64,000 bases of DNA from Alloascoidea africana (lineage: Eukaryota; Ascomycota; Alloascoideomycetes; Alloascoideales; Alloascoideaceae): positions 62,001 through 126,000 of the forward strand of contig JAKTTT010000049.1 in the NCBI GenBank assembly GCA_030581615.1, read 5' to 3'. Positions 38,070 to 48,710 of the stretch are shown here, piece after piece. The position numbers were made by a program, and so were the translations under genes. How positions within the stretch are numbered: the stretch's first letter is position 1; each line of letters begins with the position of its first letter. The notes beneath the pieces were generated by a model, which was given only the letters and a program-made list of their open reading frames with translations, had not been told where the DNA came from and made no database searches.

Positions 38070-38684
38070 TCTTCCAATTTCATAAATTACAGCTTTTAAA
38101 ATTGACATAAACGTATTTTAGTGGTTATCATAGTGTAGATCTGGGTTTTGTTTTCATTCTGGAAATTAATAATGGGTAGAAAGTGGTGGATGTATATAAA
38201 CCAAGCAATGAAAAAAAAAACTTGACTGAAAGCAGAGGAGAGAAATGAATTCTTTTAAATCTATAGCTTCATGTAAGTTAAAGCTTTTTGTTAGAGAATT
38301 AATCGTGTTGTAGATTTCTCTAATAAGAATTTGATATTGGATCTGCTTGATGTCTGCAATAGGCAAAGACCGATTAGTGAAATTTTCTTATTAAATTGAT
38401 CGTTTTGCAAAATGAGAAGAAACAAAGGCCTATTGTCAACCTAAATATCACCAAGAAAGCAAACTTTCGCGAGCACTAGAAACAAGTAGAAGCAGATATG
38501 TCTTAATAACTTGCTAATTTTGAAGGCAATGGCAACACAAGAGGCAATTCTGAAAGGAAATTGCTGAAAGAGAAAATTGCAGAATCAATAATCATCGAGG
38601 AATCGCATGGACAATGGGACGGACGAGCTGGGTATGGTTAGTGGACATGAAAACTGAAGATCCGAAGTACAAATAAACTGATTT
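38070..38684. other. Intergenic, tRNA-Met upstream flank
   Basis: AT-rich sequence with an A10 run near 38211-38220. No gene was recognised. Short open stretches on the plus strand around 38520-38630 are within what chance gives at this composition. Confidence 0.4.
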
Positions 38685-39310
38685 GAATATTGATTGAGGA
38701 TAAAAGTGGACCTGAAATTGAACATTATGTCGCATGAGGTGCATGTTGTTACTACATACCGTTAGGTTCCTGGTAGGAACCGCCAAATAGAGGGGATTGT
38801 CTTTGGATTTTTCGCTTTAAACGAGTTTGGTCTGTTTCGAAAACAAGATCTCCCGTTTCAAAATCCATCAAACTTAGCCCAATTTACTGTAGGCTTTTCC
38901 TTCTTTTTTTTTTGAAAGTAAAGGGTGAACTGGAAAGGTCCATACTCCTAGAGGATCTGATAAGCAAATTCCACCATCTGGGGAAAACAAAGATCTTTGT
39001 CTGAAACATTTGAAGAGTGTGGACTTTGCATAGTTTTGAAGAAAGAATATTAAACAATTCCAACAATTCCCTCTATTTCGTGGTCCCTACCAGAAACTCA
39101 ACAATAGAGGAATACCCACGGTTGATTTGCGAAACCTCAAATACAGATCTACATATGTCCTAGAATTCTTTGACTCAAGACTCACATTAACCTCTTCCAT
39201 TGCTTACTATGACATTTCTTTGTAAAGTGGGAATTCAGTTGTAGTAATAACATACACTTCATGCTAAATAATGTTCATTCCCAGAACATCAGCATATAAG
39301 TCAACCCCTT
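38685..39310. repeat. Inverted pair of diverged copies of one decayed, once protein-coding sequence
   Basis: The left copy, read on the minus strand from 38800 to about 38685, aligns with the right copy read on the plus strand from 39063. Block 1 pairs 38761-38800 with 39063-39102 (about 80% identical, with 29/34 over the core). Block 2 pairs about 38711-38760 with 39239-39285 (similarly conserved). The right copy has an extra 136 bp between the blocks (39103-39238). Conceptual peptides also match: SPLFGGSYQ against FPLFRGPYQ, and CSNNMHLM against CSNNIHFM. The repeat was therefore coding at some time. The origin is unknown and no complete gene is claimed. Confidence 0.7.
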
Positions 39311-40344
39311 TTACCTAAATCAGAGAAGTGTTGACCCTTCATTAAGATTATCTATTTGGCTATCGAAACGTTTGCTGTTATGACTCTATCATTGCAGTTA
39401 TGGATATAATGCTACTAGGAAGATCATTTTTTTATCTGGTTTGAAAGTCGGAGAAAGTATTAGAGCTTCTATTGGACCGTTACCTTCCTTTACATGGGGT
39501 TCTGAACTACAGAATAGCCACCCTTCTATTTCAAAGTTTGTAAAGCAGTTGAAAATACTTAAGGACATAAATGTGCGTATGTGAACAAACTCTTTGCGTC
39601 AGCTTATGGCTAACGAATATAGACCAAACAATTACAATCTGTGCATGCTGTATAGGAAGAGCAACTGTCAAATGTATATTTAAGAGTTAACCGTGATCTA
39701 CTGACATAGAAGATACTCCTCTTTCGTCATTTCAGGGCCAACATAAGGTGCTGAGTTATCTAGCGAATGATATTGTCAGATTCTTCCTATTTTTTGCATA
39801 TCAACTCTACTTATCTCCCTTCCCCTAATTTGTAAACTTCATTGCTGGTCTACAATTTTACTCGGTTCATAAAGGCATGTAACACTAATCAAACGACTGT
39901 AATTGAGTATATAAGCATCCATAATGTTTGGATATCCATATAGGTCTAATTAACGAAAGTCATGAAATTTTGTAAATTGTTTTTCCTAGATTTTTAATCA
40001 AACAGATACAAATCACTAGAGACGGATATCACCAAACCGATTTTTAACCTCTCTCAAATTTTCAAGTCCAAGACTATGTATGTAAAAGATCAAAAGACCC
40101 CCATTAACTTGTAATACACGAGTTGGTATGAATTGAGGATAGGTCAACCGGTAGAGCAATAAAAGTTCGAGAAGTAGCTTAAAGCCATAGCAGATCCCTG
40201 AAAAAGGTGTACCTTCCCCTACCTCGTTTCTCGTTCTACAAAGGCTGTAGTATAGAGCTTCTTTACACAGCTCTGCGTTGGTATAGACTTTCCCAAGGTC
40301 CAAAGGAGTGAAAACAAAAAAGAATTGCTGATTCAAATAAATGA
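39311..40344. other. Intergenic between the inverted repeat and NMD4
   Basis: About 1 kb, AT-rich. Plus-strand open stretches at about 39370-39590 continue from the right arm of the inverted repeat and may be more of the same decayed sequence. The 3' flank of NMD4 occupies the last few hundred bases. No RNA gene was seen. Confidence 0.4.
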
Positions 40345-41633
40345 TCAAGAAGTCCATAGCTGGCCAGCTGGGCGTGCCACAAATGTATTGGCACTCTCCA
40401 CTCTGTACCTAGGAGTCTGCGGAGATCCAACATGAACGGATTCAAAAGTTCCTGACAATTCTGCCACGGGAGAGGAAGAATAGTCGTAGTCGTCGGAACC
40501 TCTTGAAGAGGCATACCTGGGGAATGATTCATTCCCATACCCGTTATGCGATTTGTTGTCATCGTAACCAATTGATCGGGTTCGGTTGGAAGTCCTGGGT
40601 CGATGACGTACCCTTCTATGCACTTCTTTTTTGAAAGTGTCCAGCTCCTCTTTACCTGATGTTGACACCAAGGATGCTGGAATACTCGCTTTATTTGCTA
40701 CATTCAATTGCTGCAATTTCCGAATTTCCTCGCTGGCCTCTTCAATCGAAAGCGTTGGAATTCCGTAAGCTTTTGCCCAAATTTTTATTTCCTCGTCTTC
40801 TGTTACCAAAGACCAAAGCTTTTTAATCTCCGCTTTGTTGTTGCCTTTCTTATTTTTCGGTCCTCCCCAATGTATTTGGTACAAAACTGCCTCAAGTAAA
40901 CTTTTTGCCTTGCCGTTAATCTTTGCAAATTGGCTCTCGTCATCCTCACCAGCCTGTAACTTCAATGTCTCGCTTTCCTTCATAGTCGCGTTGAAAACAG
41001 CATTAAATTCATTCTGTTTGGGTCTTCTTAACCTGAAAGCGTCGCATTTTCTCCAAAAGATGACTTCGTTCCGCTTCTGGATGTAAAAATGGGCAGGCGT
41101 ACTCAGTGCAGCTGATGATGGACTGTGGGCACCACTACCATTGATGTTGCCTTCATCCATTTTGGTAATTACACCAGCCTCTTTCTTCAAAATCTTTTCA
41201 ATAAAACGAATGCTTTCACGGGCATTGATATTTAAGGTTGACACCCCAGACTTGAAACGATCCAAGTCATGTAGTGTGGATAGGGGAATCACGAACACAA
41301 TGTTTTCAGTCTCTGCCCAACGTTTTACAGCCGAAATCCCCTGAATCAAAACAGATGTTTCCAAGACAAAATGATTGGAAGGAACGTACTGCTCTGTATT
41401 CGACTCTGATTCCTGATTGGTGTTGGTTGTGTACTGAGATGAATCATTCGTTGACACAGATTGAACAGATTGAACAGATTGCCCAGACTAGTACACCTTC
41501 GTAAGCAATTTTAGGAATGATATCAAACAATCCAATTTGGACTTACTTTCTTGTGACGAGATCTAAATCGTCGCTTATATCGAGTATTAGGTTTGGGGTC
41601 CCGAAGGACACCTTCTTCCAAAGGCTCGCTCAT
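40345..41633 (-). CDS. NMD4: Nmd4-like PIN-domain protein of nonsense-mediated decay, 2 exons
   Basis: Probable Upf1 partner in nonsense-mediated mRNA decay (cytoplasm). Exon 1 is 41547-41633 (29 codons, basic) and exon 2 is 40345-41487. The 59-nt intron has a GTAAGT donor. The total is 409 residues against 218 in S. cerevisiae Nmd4. The PIN domain starts at HFVLETSVLIQGISAVKRW, with VIPLSTLHDLDRFKSG and NARESIRFIEKI following, and ends near KIWAKAYGIPTLSI. After a basic, disordered linker the protein finishes with FVARPAGQLWTS, which parallels the conserved C-terminal ASRGTGELWSP of Nmd4. This makes the assignment more than a generic PIN call. The N-terminal SGQSVQSVQSVS has a small tandem repeat. 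Whether the PIN acidic residues suffice for nuclease activity is unclear. Confidence 0.82.
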
Positions 41634-42065
41634 TCAAATGTACCTTTACCTCTCCTTTAAAACAATTGTAAAAGATTACAAATCAATAATATTAAAAAAA
41701 ACAAAATGCGAAGGGGGGCGAAATGGCTATACTGATCCCAGATGGCAATTAGCTCATTAAGAGGAGTAGTAAAACAGCCTTGATTGTTATTTGAAGGAAT
41801 TCCCTGTTTTCGCCAACATCCAGGCTCCTAGTATATGACTGTCCGGGTAATGACGATCTCTCACTCATTTAGAATAATAGTTTGTCAACAACAATAAAGA
41901 GGCAACTGGAACTTGGTTACATTTAATTAAAAAGGGCATTCAGGAGTACTAAGATCAAATTTACCAAGTAAAATGTTCAGTAGGATAAAAGATAGCGTTG
42001 TGGCTCTTTTTGTTTTTCCATTTTCAACATTGATACATTGCCAGAGAAGCAAAAACTTAAAAAGT
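41634..42065. other. Intergenic between NMD4 start and tRNA-Val
   Basis: About 430 bp, AT-rich, with A runs near 41694-41706. It contains the NMD4 promoter (minus strand) and the T-rich terminator side of tRNA-Val. No further feature was recognised. Confidence 0.5.
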
Positions 42066-42139
42066 TGATTCGACCCAGGATCGAACTGGGGACGTTCTGC
42101 GTGTTAAGCAGATGCCATAACCAACTAGACCATCGAACC
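42066..42139 (-). tRNA. tRNA-Val (AAC), 74 nt, no intron
   Basis: On the minus strand it reads GGTTCGATGGTCTAGTTGG, then TATGGCATCTGCTTAACACG, then AACGTCCCCAGTTCGATCC and TGGGTCGAATCA. It is nearly identical to yeast tRNA-Val(AAC) in the D, anticodon and T arms. The acceptor stem pairs GGTTCGA with TCGAATC (one G-T pair). The anticodon AAC sits in the loop CTTAACA. T4 tracts follow on the minus strand. Confidence 0.95.
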
Positions 42140-43269
42140 CGTTTTTTGATTTTGAAAATTGGTACTATTACAAGAATAACTAATATTATACTTTTCTATC
42201 CTAGACGACATTATAGAGCAATTGACCTTGGTTTAGTCTCTTAACGCTAATTTTATCAAGAAAATGGAAAACACAGAGCTAATATTTTGAGATTCTACAA
42301 ATGATACTACTTGAAGGTCCGAGGAAATACTTGAATATCGATAAGCAACCATAAGATTTGGAAAAGCCAAACACTGCTTGCTTACGGTTGCCTTAAATAG
42401 ACCATACCTTGGAGAAACTTAGATTTATTCCCCGGTTTGAACTTAAGAAAAAATCAATTGAAGTGATAAAAAATAGAAGCCGGCGTCGTTGCTCGTTACA
42501 CTAGCTTTGAGTCTACCATTGTTGCTTGATCTAGACTTGATTATACCCAAAGCTTATATTCCTCCCTTACCTAAGCTACCCTTGTGGGCTCGACTCCCAA
42601 TAGGCGCACAGGTACCCGGGCACCTGGACTGGAGAAGCCCTGGTATTGTTCCTCAAACATCCATACTCCACAGTAGATTCGCTCTTCAAAACATCTAAGC
42701 TATCATCTCAGCATGTTCCAATTCAATGAAATAGGTATTTACTGCAACAAGAACAATAACTAATTCCAAGTCAAAAAGACCCAGTTCTTTACACAACACT
42801 TAACACAGATCTATCAAAACAAAATAATGGATCATAGATCTAGAGATAATTCCGAATTCAAAAGATGACCAAGTTTAATGCTCCTTTAACAGTATCTCTC
42901 AATATAGATCTTAGTTTCGAATTCAACAAGTTTATATTCGATCAACCTCAAGAATTGAACAGAACAAGAATCCCATTCTTACTGGTAGATAGCCAACAAG
43001 AATTGATACTTAATCCAAGGGAAGCTATATCAAGTGTAAAGCATTTATATATTAAGCACTTTAACCAGCAGTAATACAATTGCTATAGTGTAATATGTGA
43101 GCCTACATAACTCTCGCATTCCATTTCCTAACCTTATAAACGCCCCAATAACATTCCCAACATCATACATATATAACACGCCCTTCTTCAAGATTAGATA
43201 GATCAGACTTGAGAACATACTAAAATTGCAACTCCTCTTTTTAAATGTATTCCCTTCCTTATTATAGAA
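42140..43269. other. tRNA-flanking accessory DNA with a small unrecognised frame
   Basis: 1.1 kb upstream of tRNA-Val, a favoured landing zone for Ty elements in yeasts. A 69-codon frame (42865-43074, plus) is preceded closely by another ATG frame at 42826. Neither is recognised. 42500-42680 is more GC-rich than its surroundings. It may be a mobile-element remnant, but no LTR pair or pol motif was found. Confidence 0.3.
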
Positions 43270-44112
43270 GGACTCCATTATACACATAGGTACAAAAAGA
43301 AATGCATTTTCCCTTTCAATAAAATTTTGTACAAAATTGCCAGGCCCCAGGACAGTGAAAATTCGCTCCCACGCCAAATCCGCCTTCACTACTACCATCA
43401 CCGCCATGAAAATGGATCGTTGGCCCTGTCTTTAAGGATAAAGACATGCTCATGATCCATCTTCACTGGATTTAGCTTCTACTTCATCTCTTTAACAACA
43501 CCATAACAAAATCAAGAATCAGAATCTTTAGAATTCAGATTCTTGTATCGGTTCACGATTTTGTCATAATCGAATCGAAAATGCGTGTGCAAGAGGTGCT
43601 CCTTGAAATCGTACTTGCGATTAAACTGTCCTCTCTTATGTCGGCAAAGATGTCGGGGAGGGACATCTAAACCGTTTCTGATTCTGGATTTTTGATTGAT
43701 GCCCTGTATAAAGATGAAAAAGAAGATAAAACCAGTAATGATGGATCATGAGCATGTCCTTTTCCTTAAAGACATTGCCAAGGATCCATTTTCATGGCGG
43801 TGATGGTAGTAGTGAAGGCGGATTTGGCGTGGGAGCGAATTTTCACTGTCCTGGGGCCTGGCAATTTTGTTAGAAAGAGTTCATGCTCTTTGGTTCCAGT
43901 TCTTCTTCGTGCTCAGATCTACGACATAGTCTTTAGATCTTTCTCTATAGTTCCTTTCGACTCCCTATTCCTTTCGTGCTCATTAGTCTGACCACATTCG
44001 TGATAGCCTTCCCTAGTTCAACGTGTCCACCACTGCACATCGCCACTTTCCACCTTTGTCAAATTTTTGAAAAAATTTTGTTGAAAGGGAAAAAGCATTT
44101 CCTTTTGTACCT
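43270..44112. repeat. Inverted duplication, about 190 bp per copy, second copy interrupted
   Basis: The left copy (43460 down to about 43275, minus strand) and the right copy (43741-43872 plus about 44055-44112) share a nearly identical stretch including ATGGCGGTGATGGTAGTAGT and onward. The core of 43328-43404 against 43795-43870 appears identical over about 75 bp. The right copy is split by about 185 bp (43873-44055) and ends exactly at the TA where the pogo element is inserted. Weaker similarity extends inward on both sides toward about 43530 and 43670. The high identity of the core means that part duplicated or converted recently. Confidence 0.85.
43512..43703 (-). other. Possible C-terminal exon with a zinc-finger-like end
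   Basis: In the centre of the inverted duplication the minus strand is open for 63 codons, preceded by TTTTTCATCTTTATACAG, a good splice acceptor with a pyrimidine tract. The peptide contains CRHKRGQFNRKYDFKEHLLHT and then HF, which resembles the second half of a C2H2 zinc finger (F, L, H-x3-H spacing). No first Cys pair in standard spacing and no upstream exon were found. It may be a relic or part of a real small gene. Confidence 0.3.
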
Positions 44113-44113
44113 A

Positions 44114-45244
44114 ACGTAGTTCACATGCGAGCTGCTCACCCAAGCGAGCTGATCACTTTCCACAACCTATCTTAATAGAACAGACAATTAAAACACAACC
44201 ACAATAAAAATCTGCTCGCTATTACCCTTAGCTGAATCTCCAGACATTTCTACATATTTTGTAAAAGTCCGCAAATTATGGCAAGCTTTCCCGCAAATAC
44301 GACATTGCCGAATAGTCGCCGCAGCTTGCCTCGACCGACCACCAGATTGCCTTGTTTTATGAGTTGCCTGCGTATCCACCTCCTTCTGAGCTGTAAAGTC
44401 TTGACCTTCTCCTACCGAAAAGGCTCCTTCTTGCTGTAGGCGTGTCTTTTTGGCCCTTCGGTGCTTGCTAAGTCTCTCATTAGCCTTGCGAAGTGACTTG
44501 TTCTCAGCACGCAGGAGGGCCTCCCGGTGCATAAAAGACTGAGTTCCATTAGCAATCTTGTCAACAGCTTCATAAATTGATGTTGGAGAGCTGGTCTGGT
44601 GTCGGAAAATTCGATCTTTGGTGTAGGCAGACTATGAAACGGCTTGTGGAAGGGTCTGTGGTGTCGAAGAGACCCAAGTTGTAGAAATCCGCATCAGCAA
44701 CACCATACTTGGCTCTAATATTCGCTACAAGTCGAAACCACGCGTTTATCGCGTCTGGATCTTCGCATTGAGCCCTCTGGTAGTCGTATGTGCGATTAAA
44801 GCGTGTCTTGAGCTCTGGTTGTCGCTTGACGAAGTGTGAAGCTCAGAGCTTCCCGACGAGTCAGCCCTCACGCTCTGCAAGCAGGAGACTGGTCATATCT
44901 TCAACACCAGAGAGGCGGGGAGAAAATGATCGGGCATCAAGGTTAAGGATGAACTTGACTCGAGTCTCCTCTTCTAGCAGACTTAATCTCATTGAATTGG
45001 AAGAAGCATCAGCGCGAGCGCGGGTTCCATACATCCTAGTGTGTAGTGTTGAATAGGGAACAGAGTAGATCTGGGCAGCTTTTCGGATGCTGAGTTTTGT
45101 ATCTTGTTTGATAGCCTGGATGGCAAGGAGGAGATTTGCTTCTTTAGAATTTTAATGCATGTTGTGTGGCAGAAGAAATTAATAGTTAAATCAAAAGAGC
45201 TTGGTAGAATTGTGGAAAGTGATCAGCTCGCATCTGACCTACGT
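44114..45244 (-). mobile_element. pogo/Fot1-family DNA transposon, internally deleted
   Basis: 1131 bp bounded by terminal inverted repeats that begin ACGTAGTTCACATGCGAGCTG (left, 44114) and ACGTAGGTCAGATGCGAGCTG (right, read inward from 45244). It is flanked by a TA duplication (44112-44113 and 45245-45246), the Tc1/mariner-pogo signature. On the minus strand the N-terminal transposase helix-turn-helix is recognisable (LSIRKAAQIYSVPYSTL, then SPRLSGVED). A CENP-B-type segment follows (RQPELKTRFNRTYDYQRA), and then the C-terminal region (LRKANERLSKHRRAKKTRLQ). The whole DDE catalytic core between them is missing, and the N-terminal part has stop codons. It is non-autonomous. The left repeat also contains a duplicated GCGAGCTG unit. 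Confidence 0.92.
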
Positions 45245-45246
45245 TA

Positions 45247-45835
45247 ACAAACACTGAGTGTTATTTCTGTGTTCAGCTTTCAAGAGCTTCTTCTGGTTAG
45301 CGTTGTGAGTCACTGCCAAATTCTTATCAGACAATCATTTCATTCGACCCAATTGCTTGTATACTAGACTTCAAGAAATCCAATCTTTTTGAATGATGCT
45401 CAGGAGGCAATTTTTTATCCCATCTGGAAATTATTCAAATAGTTCACTCACTCCATAATATGGATGGCTCATTAGCTGTTTCAATCTAATCTGTTCAAAA
45501 CAGTTACTTGCTTTAACAATTCAGCCCCTAGCGAATGCTACTGCGGGGTATTTTCTTAATGAAAACCGGGACTCTTTCTACCTAGCCTTTTCTTTCATTT
45601 ATGAATGGAATAAGGTCCAGGAAAAAGTCAATTCTTCTCTTAAGGAGGCCGAAAGCCGTGTGGAGAACAAAAATGACCGACAAGGAAGAATGCATTCATA
45701 GGTACGATAAAGAGTGAGAGGCGTTAACCTTTAACGGCCATGCATAAGGTGCACTGAATAGTTTGTACGGTTGATTTCATTGCTAAAGTTGCCTATTTCA
45801 ACTGAGTCTTGTTTTTCCACCCCACAACAACAAAG
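45247..45835. other. Intergenic, no feature recognised
   Basis: About 590 bp of AT-rich DNA right of the pogo element. No RNA gene, repeat or convincing exon was seen. It may include the promoter of the small frame that follows. Confidence 0.4.
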
Positions 45836-46060
45836 ATGGCCGTTTACAGTGGAGTTGGGATAACCCCTCTAAATGACATTGGATTAAAAATTGCCCATTG
45901 GGACTCACCCTCTTCTGAAAATAGTTCTAACGAGGCTAGGATTGGTGTTGCTGTGGTGGAAAACACCAAGATCTCATTTGCGTTTTCTTTCAACCAATTT
46001 GGGAAATCTGGCATTATCAAGCGTCTAAAGAAAAATTTGCAAACTCTACCAACACTATAA
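45836..46060 (+). CDS. Hypothetical 74-residue protein
   Basis: The ATG at 45836 has a good yeast context (ACAAAGATGG) and is followed by 74 codons of balanced composition. No homologue is recognised. The sequence alternates small hydrophobic and polar residues (RIGVAVVENTKISFAFSFNQF) and ends in a basic segment (KSGIIKRLKKN). There is no signal peptide or clear TM helix. It lies alone between mobile-element DNA and the FGGY kinase. It could be a short gene or a chance frame; the context is the only argument for it. Confidence 0.25.
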   Translation: MAVYSGVGITPLNDIGLKIAHWDSPSSENSSNEARIGVAVVENTKISFAFSFNQFGKSGIIKRLKKNLQTLPTL

Positions 46061-46967
46061 ACATAAAGGGTTTTACATTACTATGGAGAAGAGAAACACC
46101 AAAGAAAAAAATGATTTATGCTCAAACGAATGTTTTTTTAGTTTCAAAACTCCTGAAACTGGAAAATCCATTTATTTCATTAGGGGGTTGAGTATATCTA
46201 TATATAGCTGGCGAATCTAGGCTCGGAAAGTTTTTATTCTCTCCCCAACGTTCAAGTCCCCACTGAGTCTTGAAAACGTGGCTTGGCGATTATTAATCTC
46301 CATAGTCCATTTTGTTGTTAAAAAAAACACTCAATTGGCGCATATCTTCCACTACTAACGCCATTCAAGAGAAAAGCCAAAAAAAAAAGAGTGTCTCAGG
46401 GGTCAAAAAGGACGGTGGAAAATTTAACCCATGCAATCTACCAATTTTCAACATGAAATTTTCTGCAAGTTTTGAAAAGTCCATTGTGAATTGTCTTTTG
46501 TACCCCTAACTGAAAACTTCTTACTCAGAACCGTGGTCCATGGACTCTCTCCTTCCCCGTATAACGTTAAGGTCGAGGACTGGAGTCTGAGCTTCCGCAG
46601 CCGAACATTCTAGACGTGCAATCGACCAGACGGTGTTACCCGGCCCACTACCGCAAAATGTTCCGTGATTAAAATATTTTTTCGCAGGGCCGATGACTTT
46701 GTTCTGCACGCCGCCGCACGATTCTGCATCGCTCTGCACATATCTGCAAGCGAAACGAGCTCTCGAGGGAGGATTTCCGCATGGGGACACCTTGCCGTTT
46801 GTCTTTTTTTTTCTTACCCCACAAACCAGTCTGGCCAAGTATAAAGCCGCTAAATTTCCCACAGCTCCTTGTCTTCTTCTTCTCTCTCTCTCGTATACTA
46901 TTTTGCTTCACTTATACAGATTAATTATTAGTTCCCACCTTTCCACTACTTTTGTTACACACAACAA
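46061..46967. other. Promoter region of the FGGY kinase
   Basis: About 900 bp. TATA-like motifs occur at about 46193-46207 (GTATATCTATATATA) and 46838-46845 (AGTATAAAG). The second, about 125 bp before the ATG, is the likelier one. 46530-46800 is more GC-rich. A minus-strand frame at 46862-46521 has no recognised content. Confidence 0.5.
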
Positions 46968-48710
46968 ATGGCTATTATTACAGAACCTATTGAGCGTCCA
47001 CATTCCTACTTTGTCGGAGTAGATGTTGGAACGGGCTCAGCACGAGCTGCTTTGGTCGATAGCAACGGAGATATTGTTGCCCTTGCTGAGAAACCGATCG
47101 AACGTCACGAACTAATTCACAACCATATTACACAGTCCTCCACCCAAATATGGAACGCTATATGCTACTGCACAAACAAAGTTCTTCGCGAAGCAAGCGT
47201 AAACGTGGACCTAGTCAGAGGAATTGGATTTGACGCAACTTGCTCTTTGGTAGTTTTGGACGAAAACACGGACAAGCCGGTTGCTGTTGGTCCAAATTTT
47301 GAAGATCCCGACCAAAACATCATTTTATGGATGGACCACAGAGCTAGTCAGCAGACGGATGAGATTAATGCTACAGGATACAAGCTTCTGGAGTATGTTG
47401 GGGGCAAGATGTCCGTTGAGATGGAAATGCCCAAGATAAAGTGGCTAAAGGAGAACTTTCCTGCGGAAATCGATTTCAAAAACTGCAAGTTTTATGACCT
47501 TGCTGATTTTCTTACACACAGAGCCACTGGTTCAGAGGCCCGTTCAAACTGCTCCACTGTTTGCAAACAGGGATACGTTCCCATTGGCGTTGATGGCTCT
47601 GAACACGGCTGGAACAAAGATTTTTTACACGATATTGGACTCGACGAATTGTGCGAAGATAACTTCCGTCGCTTAGGAGGCGTAAATGGAATAAACGGGA
47701 AATGGCTGTCTGCTGGCGACTTTGTGGGCAATCTCACCGAAAAAGCCGCCAGAGAGCTCGGCCTCCCCACGTCGGTTAAAGTCGGAAGTGGTGTCATCGA
47801 CGCATACGCTGGCTGGATTGGCACTGTTGCTGCAAAGACCTCCAACAGAGAAGCTGAAGATGAGTCCAGCGTCACTCAGTCGGTTGGCCGACTTGCTGCC
47901 GTTGCCGGAACCTCAACATGCCACATTGCGCTGTCTCCCCAGCCAATATTCGTTCCAGGCGTTTGGGGCCCTTATAGAGATGCCTTGATTCCCAAATACT
48001 GGCTTGCTGAGGGAGGCCAATCTGCCACAGGCGAGCTCCTAAGGTTTGTGTTGGAGTCTCACCCTGCCTACCGCGAACTCCAGGAACTATCTAAAAAACA
48101 GGGCATTTCCAAGTTTGAATGGCTAAACAACCGTTTGGAGGAGCTTCGAATTGAGCGCCAGGAGCCTACCATTGTTTCTCTTGCCAAGCACTTGTTCTTT
48201 TACGGAGATTTTCACGGAAATAGGTCTCCAATTGCCGATCCCAACATGAAGGGCGCCGTAATCGGGCAAAACATGGACGTTTCTGTTGACAACCTTGCCC
48301 TTACATACCTCGGAGCTGTTGAATTTATCGGCCAACAAACAAGACACATTGTTTCCACAATGAACCAGAGCGGACACAACATCACCTCGATTTACCTGTC
48401 TGGTGGCCAGTGCAGAAACCAGCTCCTTACCCGAATCATGTCCAATGCCACCGGTCTGCCAGTTGTCATTCCCAAGTACATTGATGCAGCTGTCGTGTTT
48501 GGCGCAGCTCTCCTTGGCTCTAGAGCTGCAGACGAGAAGCTGAGCCTTTGGGACATTATGACAAAATTGACCGGCAAGGGATCAGAGATCACCCCAGAAA
48601 AGGACACATTTGATGTTAAATTGCTGAATGCCAAGTACCAAATCTTTTTGGATATGGCTAAGAAACAACAAGAGTATCGTGCTCTGGTTGATGGTGTCAT
48701 TGGTAATTAG
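46968..48710 (+). CDS. FGGY-family carbohydrate kinase, ribulokinase type (YDR109C-like)
   Basis: ATP-dependent sugar kinase of the YDR109C/human FGGY branch, for which D-ribulokinase activity is established. It has 580 residues in one exon, shorter than YDR109C (715) because the N-terminal extension is absent. The ATP/sugar motif GVDVGTGSARAALVD is at 17-31, WMDHRA at about 124-129, and GLPTSVKVGSGVIDAYAGWIG in the middle. The second ATPase-fold motif is LSGGQCRNQLLTRIMSNATG near 480, followed by GAALLG. It is a free-standing cytosolic enzyme, probably for metabolite repair or use of D-ribulose. No partner gene is adjacent. Confidence 0.9.
   Translation: MAIITEPIERPHSYFVGVDVGTGSARAALVDSNGDIVALAEKPIERHELIHNHITQSSTQIWNAICYCTNKVLREASVNVDLVRGIGFDATCSLVVLDENTDKPVAVGPNFEDPDQNIILWMDHRASQQTDEINATGYKLLEYVGGKMSVEMEMPKIKWLKENFPAEIDFKNCKFYDLADFLTHRATGSEARSNCSTVCKQGYVPIGVDGSEHGWNKDFLHDIGLDELCEDNFRRLGGVNGINGKWLSAGDFVGNLTEKAARELGLPTSVKVGSGVIDAYAGWIGTVAAKTSNREAEDESSVTQSVGRLAAVAGTSTCHIALSPQPIFVPGVWGPYRDALIPKYWLAEGGQSATGELLRFVLESHPAYRELQELSKKQGISKFEWLNNRLEELRIERQEPTIVSLAKHLFFYGDFHGNRSPIADPNMKGAVIGQNMDVSVDNLALTYLGAVEFIGQQTRHIVSTMNQSGHNITSIYLSGGQCRNQLLTRIMSNATGLPVVIPKYIDAAVVFGAALLGSRAADEKLSLWDIMTKLTGKGSEITPEKDTFDVKLLNAKYQIFLDMAKKQQEYRALVDGVIGN

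Noticed and set aside
39370-39710. Possible multi-exon plus-strand gene (open stretches joined by a GTATGT donor and a GCTAAC/ATAG acceptor)
   Set aside because: Protein-like stretches exist next to the right arm of the inverted repeat, but no family, no start and no consistent frame could be established.
42140-43080. Ty-type element beside tRNA-Val
   Set aside because: The position is suggestive, but no LTR pair, primer site or pol motif could be supported, so only an unrecognised frame is reported.
46521-46862. 113-codon minus-strand frame upstream of the FGGY kinase
   Set aside because: It lies in the kinase promoter region and has no recognisable content.
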